NCBI GenBank assembly: GCA_002005505.1
Contig: KV908648.1
Span: forward strand, 86,710-150,709
Origin: Botryococcus braunii
Taxonomy: Eukaryota; Chlorophyta; Trebouxiophyceae
Reading direction: 5' to 3'
DNA: 64,000 nucleotides
Below are positions 29,498 to 40,499 of this stretch, one piece after another. The first letter of the stretch is position 1; every line of letters begins with the position of its first letter. The notes beneath the pieces were generated by a model. That model saw only the letters and a list, made by a program, of their open reading frames with translations, ran no database searches and was not told the DNA's origin. The translations under genes were made by a program, and so were the position numbers.

Positions 29498-30185
29498 TGT
29501 AAAAGGTTATGGACAGTGGCGTATCCTGTAAGCAAGGAGACAGGTCGTAAGTTCGTGCCTCTCCAGCTACAGTCCTCGACGACTGTCTGCTCTTTAGACA
29601 CATGCAAGTGCATGAACAAGACTGGCATCCTTATGTGCCCAGTATCTTTCCAAACCAGTTCCGTTACACGTTGATCTGTCAATGAGCATCTACACACGGA
29701 TAAGCTCCTGACGGCTGAAAGCAAGTACCTTCATATACTCAATCAAGACTCCGTCCCTTAGCTGTCTGGGAGACTTGATTGTACACTAAGATGGTTCACT
29801 TACAAACAACAACACATTACCAATACACACCCTGCGTCACCGCACTTGTAAGCAAGCAGACAGGTCGTAAGTTCGTGCCTCTCCAGCTACAGTCCTTGAC
29901 GACTGTCTTCTCTTTAGACACATGCAACTGCATGAACAAGACTGGAATCCTTATGTGCCCAGTATCTTTCCAAACCAGTTGCTCGACTATGCGGTGATTG
30001 CAGCTTTAAGAGTCCTTTCACACTAACGCGTAATCTAGATCAGATTGTACCTTATGTTCGAAATCGTCCACAACCTAACGTGTCTTAAGGTACCTTATGT
30101 TCTCAATGGACCCATATCCTAATAGTGCACACCTGAAGATCACTTAAAGCACAAGGCATTCAATAATAATGTTCAGAACTCAACA
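29498..30185 (-). repeat. cop-1 copy C 5' LTR
   Basis: 688 bp, reading TGTTGAGTTCTG to TTTTACA on the minus strand, with the primer site (GGTTATGGGCCCACG) at 29497-29483. Both internal repeats are present. It is slightly shorter than the other copies owing to a small deletion near 29808. Confidence 0.87.
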
Positions 30186-30190
30186 ATTTT

Positions 30191-30830
30191 GCTGAGGCGT
30201 GGATGGAGCTAAAGTTTCCATTTCAGTGCCCTGCTGAGCACAAAATTCTTTGAACTGCTGATTCAGAAATTCTCTCCCTCAATCAGATCTCACACACTTC
30301 ACCACTTTCTAATGAAATGTCTTCCAGTATTTCAAGAGCTCAATGAGGGCCTTGGGAATGACTTCTTTCGACTTCACTGCCAAGGAGGCTATCAGATGAG
30401 ATTTTTCATCAACCACAGTAACCCAAAACCGCTCTCCCGTGATGGCAGCTGGTGAAATGGGCCCCACAGTATCCACGTGCACTCGATCCAACACACTCTC
30501 TGCAGGTCTGGATGAAGCTGGAAAGGGGGGGCGAGCATGCTTCCCTAGTATACATGACTCACACTAGGTCGGACACTCTGAGCATTGAGCAAGAGACACA
30601 TGGATCCCAGTTACAAGATCTTCGTTGTCCAACCTTGTCATATTCTTAACACCAGGATGACCCAACCTTGCATGCCACAGTAGTCTATCTATACACACGT
30701 GTCCTTTCCTAGCATGATAAGAGACAGCATGAGGACTGGACTGTGGCTGCGCAGCGTTCTGGCTCTTGACAAAACACACCTATTCTTAAAAAAATAGCCC
30801 TCGCTCTCTGGCTACCTGACCAGACCAGCC
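30191..30830 (-). pseudogene. copia integrase N-terminal half of copy BD
   Basis: The minus strand shows the integrase zinc region (LWHARLGHPGVKNM, CSECPT followed by a stop) and the first catalytic Asp (RVHVDTVGPISP), with frame changes between 30779-30564 and 30494-30309. Sequence then runs through FKEFCAQQ to CCTCAGCAAAAT, where copy C is inserted. The partner half is at 15420-15964. Confidence 0.82.
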
Positions 30831-30841
30831 TGCTGGGCCTT

Positions 30842-32450
30842 TCATGGCCGTGTACCCACCTGCCTGTCAATGAGGAATGACGCTCCATCCTGAATGGCTC
30901 CTGTGACAGAAATCAGATTAGTGTGTGCAGTGGGCACACACTGCACATTATACAGCCAAAACACCTCTTGTCTGGCATTGACCCGACACACAGACCTAGT
31001 TGCAACTATCCCTCCTTTGGCGTCAGAAGTGGCCAAGTGAAGAGGGAGGGGTTGGGCATGCATGACAGGATTGTGGAGTAACGACGGATCATTTACAAGG
31101 TGCACCGATGCACCACTATCTATCAGCCACGAGGTACTGCAAGCCCCATGAGACGTAGGGGTAAGCACATTCAACGAAATGAACATAGGCTCACCAGCAC
31201 CTGGAGGAGGTGGTGGTGGGAGATGCCAGCCTGGGAAGAAAGGCTGGCATGGGAAGATAGTGGACACAGATCCAGCAGCATGTGAGTTTGACACGGGAGG
31301 GCCTCCTCTGGATTGGCCAGCATCCCACCAGCTGGCTTGTTGCTGAGAAGATCCAGGGCCCCACCACGCAGCCGGGCCCGCACTTGCAGCTTGCATTGTG
31401 CCATGTAGGGCTTGCAGCCTCTTCAGATCCAGACACTCTTTCCAGAAATGTCCTGTCCCGTTGCAGAAGCGACACGCCAGTTCCTCCTTTGGCCTCCTGC
31501 CACGTCCAGACCCTCGCCCCCTGCCTCCAGCGTTGTGAGCAGAAGGGCCATAGGGGGGCCTGACCATCAGCAGGTGCTCCAGCTCCCACTCCCGGTGCTG
31601 CTCCAGCGCCCGGTGTAGCTCCAGCGCCTTGAGGAGGCCCAGGGATTCCACCCTGAGCTGGTACGGCTGCTGCTGCTGCTGCCACAACTGCTACAGCTGA
31701 TGCTGTGACGTGCACTGACTCTGCCAACGGGATATCCTGGTACTCCAAGTTCTCAATGGCAGATCGTCTCCAGCATGTTATAGGGTCTGACTTGGAGGAG
31801 GTAATCGCCCAGGCGTCATTCTGCAAGACTGCAGGTAGCCCCTTATACATATACCTGCAGATCTGGCGATCGCCCAGCCAATGGTTATTGGCTTCCAGGG
31901 AGGCGGCAATACTGATGACTCGGTGGCACCATTCTTGCACTGTCTCTCCCTTCAACATGCCTTGTTTGAGCCCCTTGATCCACTTCTCGCTTATATCCCT
32001 GTCCTTCCCTCCAGTGCAGCGGTCTGCCATCCACTAAATGAAGTCAAAAGCGCTCCCCCGCTGTTTGACTTCGTCCTGCCACATTGGTGGAACAGACTGT
32101 AAAATGAAATGTTTTACTGCTGCGTTCTCTGCAGTATTCGGCATGGGTGTCTCCAAAGCTCCCATAGCTCCCTTCTGCATTGCGCAGGACTCCAGCTCTT
32201 CACGCCAGGCCCTGAAATTAGTGCGGTCAGCCTTCAGCTGCGTAGACATGTTGGGATTGGAGGAGTTCGTTGTGTATGCATACGAGCTGGCTGCAGTGCC
32301 TCCAGTGGTCTGTCCTGACTGTCCAGCTCCTGAGGAGGCTGTGCTGCCTCCTGCTGCTGTTGCCATAGTCCCTGTACTGCTGGGATTACTTCCAGAAACC
32401 TTGCTTTGGGAACGAGTGTGAGGTCTGTCATACACTTCACTTCCTCTCAC
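30842..32450 (-). pseudogene. copia gag and protease of copy BD, with stop and frameshifts
   Basis: Gag starts MRGSEVYDRPHTRSQSK at 32450. A TAG replaces Gln after SAFDFI (about 32035), and further indels near 31770 shift the frame. The last frame (31687-30842) holds a complete zinc knuckle (CRFCNGTGHFWKEC) and protease (WLIDSGASVHLVNDPSLLHN), running on to a stop in place of integrase. The protease part is better kept than in copy C. Confidence 0.85.
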
Positions 32451-32842
32451 AGCGTTCAGCCTGAAACATCTGATTTAAGCATAACCTTCCGGCGTACACC
32501 ACAGCACTTCCAAGTATTCCACCCTTTCGAGGTCTAGCATGTAAACTTGTGTAGCTTACTATGCAAAATGTTCTTCAGCAATTCAATCGCTTGACCACCC
32601 GGGCCTACTGACGGTCTCACGATAACGACGACAGGTCATAAACTCAGGTCACTTCACGATAAAAACTTCCCAAGAGATTTAAGACTCTGTAGGTAGGCCT
32701 TCTGAGTGAATATCCAGTTGTTTCTGTGTTTCCTCTTCTTGCCGTCAGGCGAGTCCGTGGATAACCCAGTACAGATGCATCCGATGATGACATGCACTCC
32801 TGTCTGCCCTTGGCTCAACTGGAAGGGCGTTGGCCCATAACC

Positions 32843-33302
32843 TGTAAAAGGTTATGGGCATTGGCGTATCCTGTACGAGGCAGACAGGTCGTCAGTATAC
32901 AAAGTTACTCCAGCTGCAGTCCATACGACTGTCTGCTGAGTATCATGCACAACAGTTGGACAAGACTAGCATCTGGAAATGCCCAGCATCTTTCACAACC
33001 AGTTCCGTTGCATCATTGTATTGCACTCAAGCATCGATCAAGCAATTACTAGATAAGGCCCTAGGCGGCTACGTTCAAGTACATGCCTATACTCCCTACA
33101 GTCACTATCCCTTGTCTAATTAAGTGACTACAGGTTACACTAAGCTTGTTCATTCTCACAATAGCAACAATGACACAACACACACTACCGCACCGCACCT
33201 GTACGAGGCCGACAGGTCGTCAGTATACGAAGTTACTCCAGCTGCACACATGAAGATCACATAAAGCACAAGGCTTTCACTAGTACTGTTCAGAACTCAA
33301 CA
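32843..33302 (-). repeat. cop-1 copy BD 5' LTR, internally deleted
   Basis: 460 bp on the minus strand from TGTTGAGTTCTGAACAG to TTTTACA, with the primer site at 32842-32828. One complete internal repeat is kept, but the U3-side repeat is reduced to its end (TACAG before GTGCGGTGC). Most of U3 is missing. Confidence 0.78.
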
Positions 33303-34109
33303 GTATTCTTGATGCTAGCCTTGTCCATTGAGTTGCATGTGCAATATAGGAGACAGTCGTCCGGAATGGAGCTTGAGGCACCTACTTTAACGACCTGGCT
33401 GCATGTTTACAGGTGCGACGAAGCAGTGTGTGGTGTGTAAGATGTGCATGTGTGATTGCTGAAGTGTGAGTGAACCATCTTAGTGTACAATCAAGCCATC
33501 CAAATAGTTAAGGGACGGAGGCTTGATTGAGTATAGGACGGTACTCGTTCTTAGCCGTCAGGAGCTTATCCGTGGTTGTTGATCGTAATGCTCACTGTCA
33601 GATCATCGTGTAACGAACTGGTTTGGAAAGATGCTGGGTATTCTTGATGCCAGTCTTGTCCAGTGAGTTGCATGTGCAATATAGCAGACAGTCGTCCGGT
33701 CAGGAGCTTGAGGCACCTACTTTAACGACCTGTCTGCATGTTTACAGGTGCGACGAAGCAGTGTGTGGTGTGTAAGATGTGCACGTGTGATTGCTGAAGT
33801 GTGAGTGAACTATCTTAGTGTACAATCAAGCCACCCAAACAGGCTAGGGACGGAGGCTTGATTGAGTAAAGGAAGGTACTCGTTCTTAGCCGTCAGGAGC
33901 TTATCCGTGGTTGTTGATCGTACTGCTCACTGTCAGATCATCGTGTAACGAACTGGTTTGGAAAGATGCTGGGTATTCTTGATGCTAGTCTTGTCCATTG
34001 AGTTGCGTGTGCAATATAGCAGACAGTCGTCCGGACTGGAGCTTGAGGCACCTACTTTAACGACCTGTCTGCATGTTTACAGGTGATGCCGAATGCCCAT
34101 AACCCAACA
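33303..34109 (+). repeat. cop-1b 5' LTR with three splice-flanked repeats
   Basis: Repeat ends fall at 33412, 33747 and 34082, 335 bp apart, each at GCATGTTTACAG. The first two are followed by GTGCGACGAAGC and the last by GTGATGCCGAATGCCC and the LTR end AACCCAACA. The complete repeats are 33616-33747 and 33951-34082 (132 bp); the first is truncated at the left. Confidence 0.82.
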
Positions 34110-34123
34110 GCTTATGGGCCCAC

Positions 34124-36980
34124 ACAACTCTGGGTGCTGAGGACAAGCCAATATGTGGTTTTGGGCAAGGCACTGATGGCCATCGGACACTACACAAGTC
34201 TACTCCAGTCCGCTAGGGAGCGACAGCAGGTGTGTACCCCGCCTTCAAGTCGCAGTATATGCTTCAGAATCCATTCGAATGGATTCTGAAATGCCAAAAA
34301 ATCTTGGCAGTTTCATCCGCAAGGCGAGCTGGTGAAATCCCGGTTGGAAGGGGACGAGGCGGAAGACCACCTTGGGATGCAGGAGTGAAATTTTAAATGC
34401 ATATGGGAGGTTGTGTATGATTTGGGTCCTGAAATTGTGAGTGTGTGGCTCAATGACTTGAGAGAGGAAGTGATGCTCCTGTGTTATAGTAAGTGGAGTG
34501 GGTGAGAGGTGAACCAATAGAAAGGCTTTTTTTGAGTCTGTCACCCACTTAAGGCTGGAGATCAAGGGGGTCAGATTTACAAGAGTAGTAATGAATGTCC
34601 TCTACCCACTGACATTAAGTGTGATGCTCAGCAGGAAGAAGTGGGTGGACCCTAGGGAGCCCCCACCTAGGTAGTGGTAGACACCATGAGCAACATAACA
34701 GGTACTGTAGCATGTGGATGGGCTTACATATGTGTTGTTTGTGTAAGCGTGTGTAAAGATGTCCATGAGTTGGGGCTTGAAAGACATTGATTGTGTATGT
34801 GTAAACAGCCAGGATTTGGTGCAATATGGTGGTAAGGGACTTTTGGTTCCCCAGTCCACTGAGCACATTCTTATTGTGGTTTGCGCTGCTACTCGCTGAT
34901 GGCTAGTCCCTAATGATGAGGGTGAGAAAGGCTGATCAAATGTCGCGTTCGGACTCGCTGATGGCTAGTCCCTAATGTTGAGGGTGAGAAATGCCAGATC
35001 GGGAGTCGTGTGCCTCATTGAACTGTCGCGCACTTGCGGAGTCAAGACCTCTTATCGGAACGGCTGTGTATTAATCAATGTCATGACTTGTTTCATGTGC
35101 ATGGCATTACTTCCATGTTTTCCAGATTGTGAAACTAGACATTGACTGGTTGTGTCTGGTCAATGATGTGTAGTCAATGTGATGTGTGGCTGATGTTGTG
35201 TGGCCAACGCGGTTTTCAAACCTTGAGTGGTCCTACATAGGGTCATATATGGGTCCAGTGTGGCTTGTGAGACCTCTCTATGTGTGTCTGTGTATGTGGT
35301 GTTGTGAAAATCTCTAAGAAAGGTATGTTGAGTTTTTTGACCTGGTGTTGAAAGTTTTTGGGCTGACCAGGAGTGAGTTGTGGGTACAAGAAGATTACAA
35401 GTTTATCGTTGTGCAATGCATGCGCTTCACGCCCTGACCTACAGTCTGGCATGGACCATAGGGTAATTGACCCAGAATGTTTAAGATGATATACATGAAT
35501 GACCTGGTGTTGAAAGTTTTTGGGCTGACCAGGAGTGAGTTGTGGGTACCAAAAGATTACAATTTTATCGTTGCGCAATGCATGCGCCTCACGCCCTGAC
35601 CTACAGTCTGGCATGGACCATAGGGTGATTGACTTAGAATGTTTAAGGTGATATACATGAATGACTCTAGGAATGCAAAGAGGTGCAGTTGGGGTAGAAA
35701 TAGCTGCAAGTTAGTCTTAATCCATGGTGCGGGCTACACAAAAGGATATGAGTGTTAGATGGGCCAAATTATGAACACCAAAAATTGCCAACATGTGAAG
35801 CTAATTTTGAAATTGACATGGAAAAGAATTGGTTTCTGAGGACACTGAATTAATTTGAAGACTTTTGGGTTAATCAGTGACATAATGTGGTCAGGGGAAC
35901 CTCATCAGTTATCGTTGCGCCCTTGCGCGCGTTGCGCTTTGCACGCGTTTGGATGTTGAGTAGCCTAATGTCTAGTAGTGATGATGGAAAGGATCTACTG
36001 TGCTCAAGATGAGGTTACTGATAGGTACTTGTGGTAAGCTTAGATCCTCAAGCAAAGGATGGTGATATTTGACCCAACACACATAAGGGTTGGTGGCAAG
36101 CCATGTGTATTGTTGAAGCAACGCGCTTAGAGACTGATCATAGTACTGATAGTGTATAGATAAGATTATTTTTGGGGTTATGTGTATAAATAGGTTAGAG
36201 GTGAGCTACCATCATTGTGACCAATACAAGTGAGCTTTGGGTGGTAGAATTGTCAGTTACAGACAATTCAATCCTAACGCCTTGATGCATCGGTGCACCC
36301 TCACGTTAGAGGGCTAGACCGGGATAGCCAGTGAAATCAATGAAAGCTAGAGAGCCTTCTTAGAGATAGCCACAGAGCCAAGTTTGGGAGTTGTGGCCAT
36401 ATGTGAGAAATCTTGAAAAATTTCAGATGAAAGTTGTTGATGTCCAGACTCCAGGTTATATAACACGAAACATAGATGTTAGATGCGTTTTGGGTGCACG
36501 TCGCTTGAAACGGTGTCTTAGTCTTGATGCTTCAAATCCTTAACCAAATGAAAGTGTAGAGGCTGGAGACATATAATCAGTCGACGGACCGTGAAACATG
36601 TAATAGCACGTCCAGGGGAAGCGATGTGAGTTGAGGCTAGGGCAAGAAAACTTGAAAGAAACCATGACTTTTTCAATAGAGAGGTACTTAAGAAGTAAGC
36701 CCTGGGTCATGTTGGTTGTGCAAGTATTGGCCTCCATATGGTGATAGAAAGGGAACTCACACGGGAAATCACGGTCGAAACGAGTGTCGATGTCGCGCAG
36801 CGGACAAAAGGGTCAGATGAAATATATGGGGGGCTTTGAAAGGGAGGGGATGGAGGTTTGAGTTTACATGCATGTTAAGCTGTCATGATCATCATGATGG
36901 GTACGTATTAAGTTCATGTCATCATTTGAACACGTCGAGGAGACTAGTCTTCAATTGTTGTCAGAGGTATTAATACGGTA
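34124..36980 (+). other. cop-1b non-coding interior with local repeats
   Basis: No gene is seen. A 46-bp block (ACTCGCTGATGGCTAGTCCC and following bases) occurs near 34889 and 34951. A 162-bp tandem duplication lies at 35339-35662. The composition resembles the cop-4 interior, including a shared GTTATCGTTGCG stretch. Confidence 0.55.
35339..35662 (+). repeat. 162-bp tandem duplication
   Basis: Both units start GACCTGGTGTTGAAAGTTTT (35339 and 35501) and end near ATATACATGAATGAC. They differ at only a few positions. Confidence 0.85.
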
Positions 36981-37004
36981 GACATGAGTGGTGTCTGTGG
37001 ACTT

Positions 37005-37523
37005 AGAACAGCGTTGCAAAACGTTGGAAAGGGTGTGTGTGAGGATGGTCGTGCAGTTGATACTCCAATGTGCAAGGACTTTGTGGCTAGCAGCAGGCTA
37101 GAGTCCAAGGATGTGGAGTCAGTAGGGTCAGGCACACCACTGGCTCCTGGCCATCGGTATTGTGAGCTTAAAGGGTCACTGCGGTACATTGCCAACACCA
37201 CCAGATCTGACATAGCACAGGCAGTTAGTGTGTTGCCAAGGTACAGAATGAGCTCTACCACTTCGCACTGGAGTGAATCCATTCGAGTGCTGAAGTATCT
37301 TAGGGACACCCAGGATTTAGCTTAACTCTTGGAGGGAAGGTACCCGAGCGTGAAGGCTTTGTGGATGCCACTATGCTAGGGAGGCCATAGGAAAGGGGCT
37401 GGCAGATATCCTGTGTGGAATCTGCTCACAATGTGGCTGACTTTATGACCAAACCACTTAACAAGCCCGTGGTGTTAGTCAAAAAGATTCACTAGGACAA
37501 AGAAGATACACATAAAGCATGCA
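37005..37523 (+). pseudogene. copia RT end and RNase H of cop-1b, deleted
   Basis: The fragment reads DGRAVDTPMCKDFVASSR, GHRYCELKGSLRYIANTTRSDIA, SIRVLKYLRDTQDLA, then a stop. A frame change leads to GFVDA, after which about 300 bp of RNase H is deleted so that it jumps to CYAREAI. NVADFMTKPL and an RRYT-TAA end follow. It is close to cop-1 but clearly inactive. Confidence 0.85.
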
Positions 37524-37535
37524 GGCAAGGGGAAG

Positions 37536-38175
37536 TGTTGAGTTGTGAACATACATTATGGAATGCCTTGTGCTTTAGGTGATCTTCAAATGTACAATAT
37601 TAGGATACGGGTCCACTATCCACATAAGGTACCTCGAGACATGTTCGGATGAGGTCTATTTCGAACATAAGGTACATTGTGATCGTGATCACACGTTTGT
37701 GGTCGAACTCTTAAGGGTGCTGTCGTCGCTTAGTCGGGCAACTGGTTTAGAAAGATGCTGGGTATTCTTGATGCTAGTCTTGTCCAGTGAGTTGCATGTG
37801 CAATATACCAGACAGTCGTCCGGACTGGAGCTTGAGGCACTTACTTTAACGACCATGTTTACAGGTGCGACGAAGCAGTGTGTGGTGTGTAAGATGTGCA
37901 TGTGTGATTGCTGAAGTGTGAGTGAACCATCTTAGTGTACAATCAAGCCACCCAAACTGTTAAGGGACAGAGGCTTGATTGAGTATAGGAAGGTACTCGT
38001 TCTTAGCCGTCAGGAGCTTATCCGTGGTTGTTGATCGTAATGCTCACTGTCAGATCATTGTGTAACGAACTGGTTTGGAAAGATGCTGGGTATTCTCGAT
38101 GCTAGTCTTGTTCATTGAGTTGCATGTGCAATATAGCAGACAGTCGTCCGGACTGGAGCTTGAGGCACCTACTTT
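37536..38175 (+). repeat. cop-1b 3' LTR, truncated
   Basis: Starts TGTTGAGTTGTGAACATAC. The first internal repeat (37738-37864, with an 8-bp deletion near its end) is followed by GTGCGACG. The second starts near 38067 and breaks off at CTACTTTA, where unrelated sequence begins. Confidence 0.8.
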
Positions 38176-38189
38176 ACACTGGGAGAACG

Positions 38190-38385
38190 GAATTATCCGA
38201 CATTGATCCCACGGTCCCAGATTGATCCCACGGCAATCCCACATTGATCCCACCAGAGTCCCACATCGATCCCTCGTTCGGTGGGATTTTGTAGTCGCAA
38301 TCCCACCAATCCCACATCGATCCCACCTCGATCCCACGTTCCCACACCAATCCCACATTGTTCCCAAAAGAATCCCAGACCAAGA
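38190..38385. repeat. Degenerate minisatellite of GATCCCAC units
   Basis: The words ATTGATCCCAC, CGATCCCAC, CAATCCCAC recur about a dozen times with spacing of 9 to 21 bp. The block lies between the broken cop-1b LTR and the CA repeat. No gene is seen. Confidence 0.75.
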
Positions 38386-38635
38386 AAGTACCATTGCAAG
38401 GATGAATGTCACCTCATGACAGCTGTCCAAGGGTCACAGCCATCTGGACATCATGCAAAATGCATGTCCAACCTGTTTCCCATCCCCATGTCTGCAAAGA
38501 CCACTAAAAGTCCGATATATATAACCTTCCCCTAGGGTGCCAGAGGCCTCTCACAACCCCTCTCTGCCATGGCAGCAAATTTGAGCCATCAAAAGTTTTA
38601 ATCTGCAGCCACACCCAGCCACAGCCACAGCCACG

Positions 38636-38638
<3 letters not shown>

Positions 38639-38723
<85 letters not shown>

Positions 38724-38728
38724 CACAG

Positions 38729-38775
<47 letters not shown>

Positions 38776-38785
38776 CACAGCCACA
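38639..38785. repeat. CA microsatellite
   Basis: Nearly pure CA dinucleotide over about 145 bp, broken twice by CAGGCACAGCC. Confidence 0.97.
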
Positions 38786-38989
38786 CACGTGCACGTACGC
38801 AGACAGCCACACAGACAGAACCAGAGAGAGAGAGGGGGGGTGGGGGAGAGGCAGGAACATCTTCTTGAGAGATTCAATATTCTTACAACTATATTAGCAC
38901 AATATTTTGCCACAGCGTCTACTTCACACTGTTTTTAGTTGTAATCTTGGGGCAGCCCCAGACACTGAAGTAGTTTTAGAAAGCCTCAG

Positions 38990-39468
38990 TGTAATAACTC
39001 AGCGGAATTTATAAGGAAGTAAGGCAGGAGGGGAGCAAGGAACGAGGCGCGACACGAGGTCCGTCACTTGGGGCAAGCAAGCGTTTACAAGAACCACCCC
39101 ACCACACAGCTTACCCTTGTGGTTTCTCCAGTTCTGTCCTCTCGTGTTAATCTACTCGGCACGCGGGTTCCTAGCCAAGGGGACGCCTATGATTCGGACT
39201 CGGCCCATGTACGACTTCTGTCCCTCTATCCTTCGTGAGAGCTCTAGATCGTCCACTCGCTGGCGTGCTAACGGTGACAACTATTGTCATCAAACACACG
39301 CAATGACGGAGTGCCAACTATGCATGGCGTAAGCAACCATCACCGACGGAAGGTGCTACTCTCGTTCGAGCGGCTAACCACGTGGCTCCCACGGGCGTGC
39401 AGTATGGCGCCAAAGGGCGTCTCCCGCAAATGTCCCGAAATGCTCGGAAATCCTCGCATTCCGTTACA
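38990..39468 (-). repeat. gyp-3 3' LTR
   Basis: 479 bp. On the plus strand it reads TGTAATAACTCAGCGG to CATTCCGTTACA. Confidence 0.95.
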
Positions 39469-39505
39469 TTATCCCCCCTTAGTCCTTTGCATGTCCTCAT
39501 GCAAA
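39469..39505 (-). promoter_or_regulatory. gyp-3 polypurine tract and GAGGAC-loop hairpin
   Basis: On the minus strand TTTGCAT and ATGCAAA (39505-39499 and 39492-39486) pair perfectly around the loop GAGGAC. The tract CTAAGGGGGGATAA then leads to the LTR at 39468. Confidence 0.85.
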
Positions 39506-40499
39506 CCCACTCGAGGATTTTCACTGAGAAGAACAACCAGAGAAACCGGTAAACTGGACGGCCCAAACCTCCAACTGCCGTCTGACCCCTGCCGAATTGG
39601 TGGTTCATGGGGTCCCCACTTCCAATGTATAATATCTCCAAGTAAACACTTCCTTGCCATTTATTTTTTTTTATGGCTTTTCTAGTACACTAGGTAGACT
39701 TGCGTCTAATCTTATTCGAAGAACAAACATGAAGAAATAAACGTTCAAACATGAAAAACAAGTGTCCCATTTCCCAAGTCCAAGAGAACATAAAAATCTA
39801 ATCCAAAAACATACAACACAAAAGAATAACTAAAGTGCTTAAGTCCAAAAAGTAGGGAACTTCCATGGAGAAGTTCCATGCTCCCAATGAGTCCCGTTCC
39901 CGTAATGGATGATCCCAAGTCAACATACTGTACAAATCCGCATAAGGTACATATTCCAGTTCATGCCGAACGACTCGGGTTGCGTTGGCTCTGAACCATG
40001 ATCCAAAAGGAACAAACAAACAAACAAAGAAACAAAGTCCAACGTTCCCAAAAGTCCCAACAACACAAACTTTCAAGGTCCAAGATTTCAAGAGAGTCCA
40101 AGTCCCCCTATTGACATAGACAGTCCAAGACCTGCCAGTCACATAGAAGAATCCCCAATCCCTCTCCAATTTCCAAGTCCCTTCCCGTCACATAGTCCAC
40201 CAATCACCTAAAAAGTGCCCAGGATCCACAACTGATTGCTTGTGCTAGCAGGTGTACTCCCCCCCCCACCTATCCAAAGCGTGCAGACTCCGGGCTGCAA
40301 CATGCCATGGTGTGTGACATCTGTCCACCCACACCGGAGTGGGCGACCCACTCCCAATCCCATCCCGAGGGGGTGCACACATTTGCAATCCTACCACCGG
40401 CTTGTCCGTGCAGATCCTTGCGTACCCGACAAGGACTCCCTCCTAAAGAGAGCAAAGACAAGGTAACCGACCGGAGGAGCTGGCAGCAGGGGGAAGGCC
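39506..40499 (-). other. gyp-3 3' untranslated tail
   Basis: About 1 kb between the pol stop and the hairpin. The minus-strand frame 40169-39798 (123 codons) has no recognisable motif and is probably chance. gyp-1 has a similar but shorter tail. Confidence 0.6.

Larger units (their letters stand above)
15965..30185 (-). mobile_element. cop-1 copy C, inserted in the integrase gene of copy BD
   Basis: Flanked by ATTTT (15960-15964 and 30186-30190). The 5' LTR is at 29498-30185. The 3' LTR is split by cop-4 into 24278-24444 and 15965-16502, about 700 bp in total. Coding order on the minus strand is gag-protease (29106-27440), integrase (27438-26760), linker, RT and RNase H (26735-24465). Stops in protease and integrase and a deletion in integrase make it defective. 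Confidence 0.88.
12552..33302 (-). mobile_element. cop-1 copy BD: one old element split by three later insertions
   Basis: On the minus strand the order is 5' LTR (32843-33302), gag and protease (30842-32450), integrase N-half (30191-30779), then [copy C, 15965-30185], integrase C-half (15420-15964), [solo LTR, 14944-15419], linker, RT and RNase H (12552-14943). The direct proof that the two halves belong together is the ATTTT duplication on either side of copy C (15960-15964 and 30186-30190) within the same integrase codons. The 3' end is lost after NVADIM at about 12552, so no 3' LTR remains. Several frameshifts and stops show it is older than copies A and C. Confidence 0.85.
33303..38175 (+). 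mobile_element. cop-1b: copia-type element with long non-coding interior
   Basis: The 5' LTR (33303-34109) lacks its start and contains three internal repeats. The primer site GCTTATGGGCCCAC follows at 34110. About 2.9 kb without genes leads to a decayed RT-RNase H end (37005-37523), the purine tract GGCAAGGGGAAG and a 3' LTR (37536-38175) missing its last part. The LTR ends are about 85 percent like cop-1 by eye. It is non-autonomous and lies directly against the copy BD LTR. Confidence 0.8.

Noticed and set aside
34865..34990. Possible C/D-box small nucleolar RNA in the duplicated GCTGATGGCTAGTCCC block
   Set aside because: TGATGA and CTGA words occur but spacing is wrong and no terminal stem is visible.
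39798..40169. A 123-codon minus-strand frame in the gyp-3 tail
   Set aside because: No motif, no homologue in gyp-1 or gyp-2 tails, and aromatic-rich composition typical of non-coding frames.
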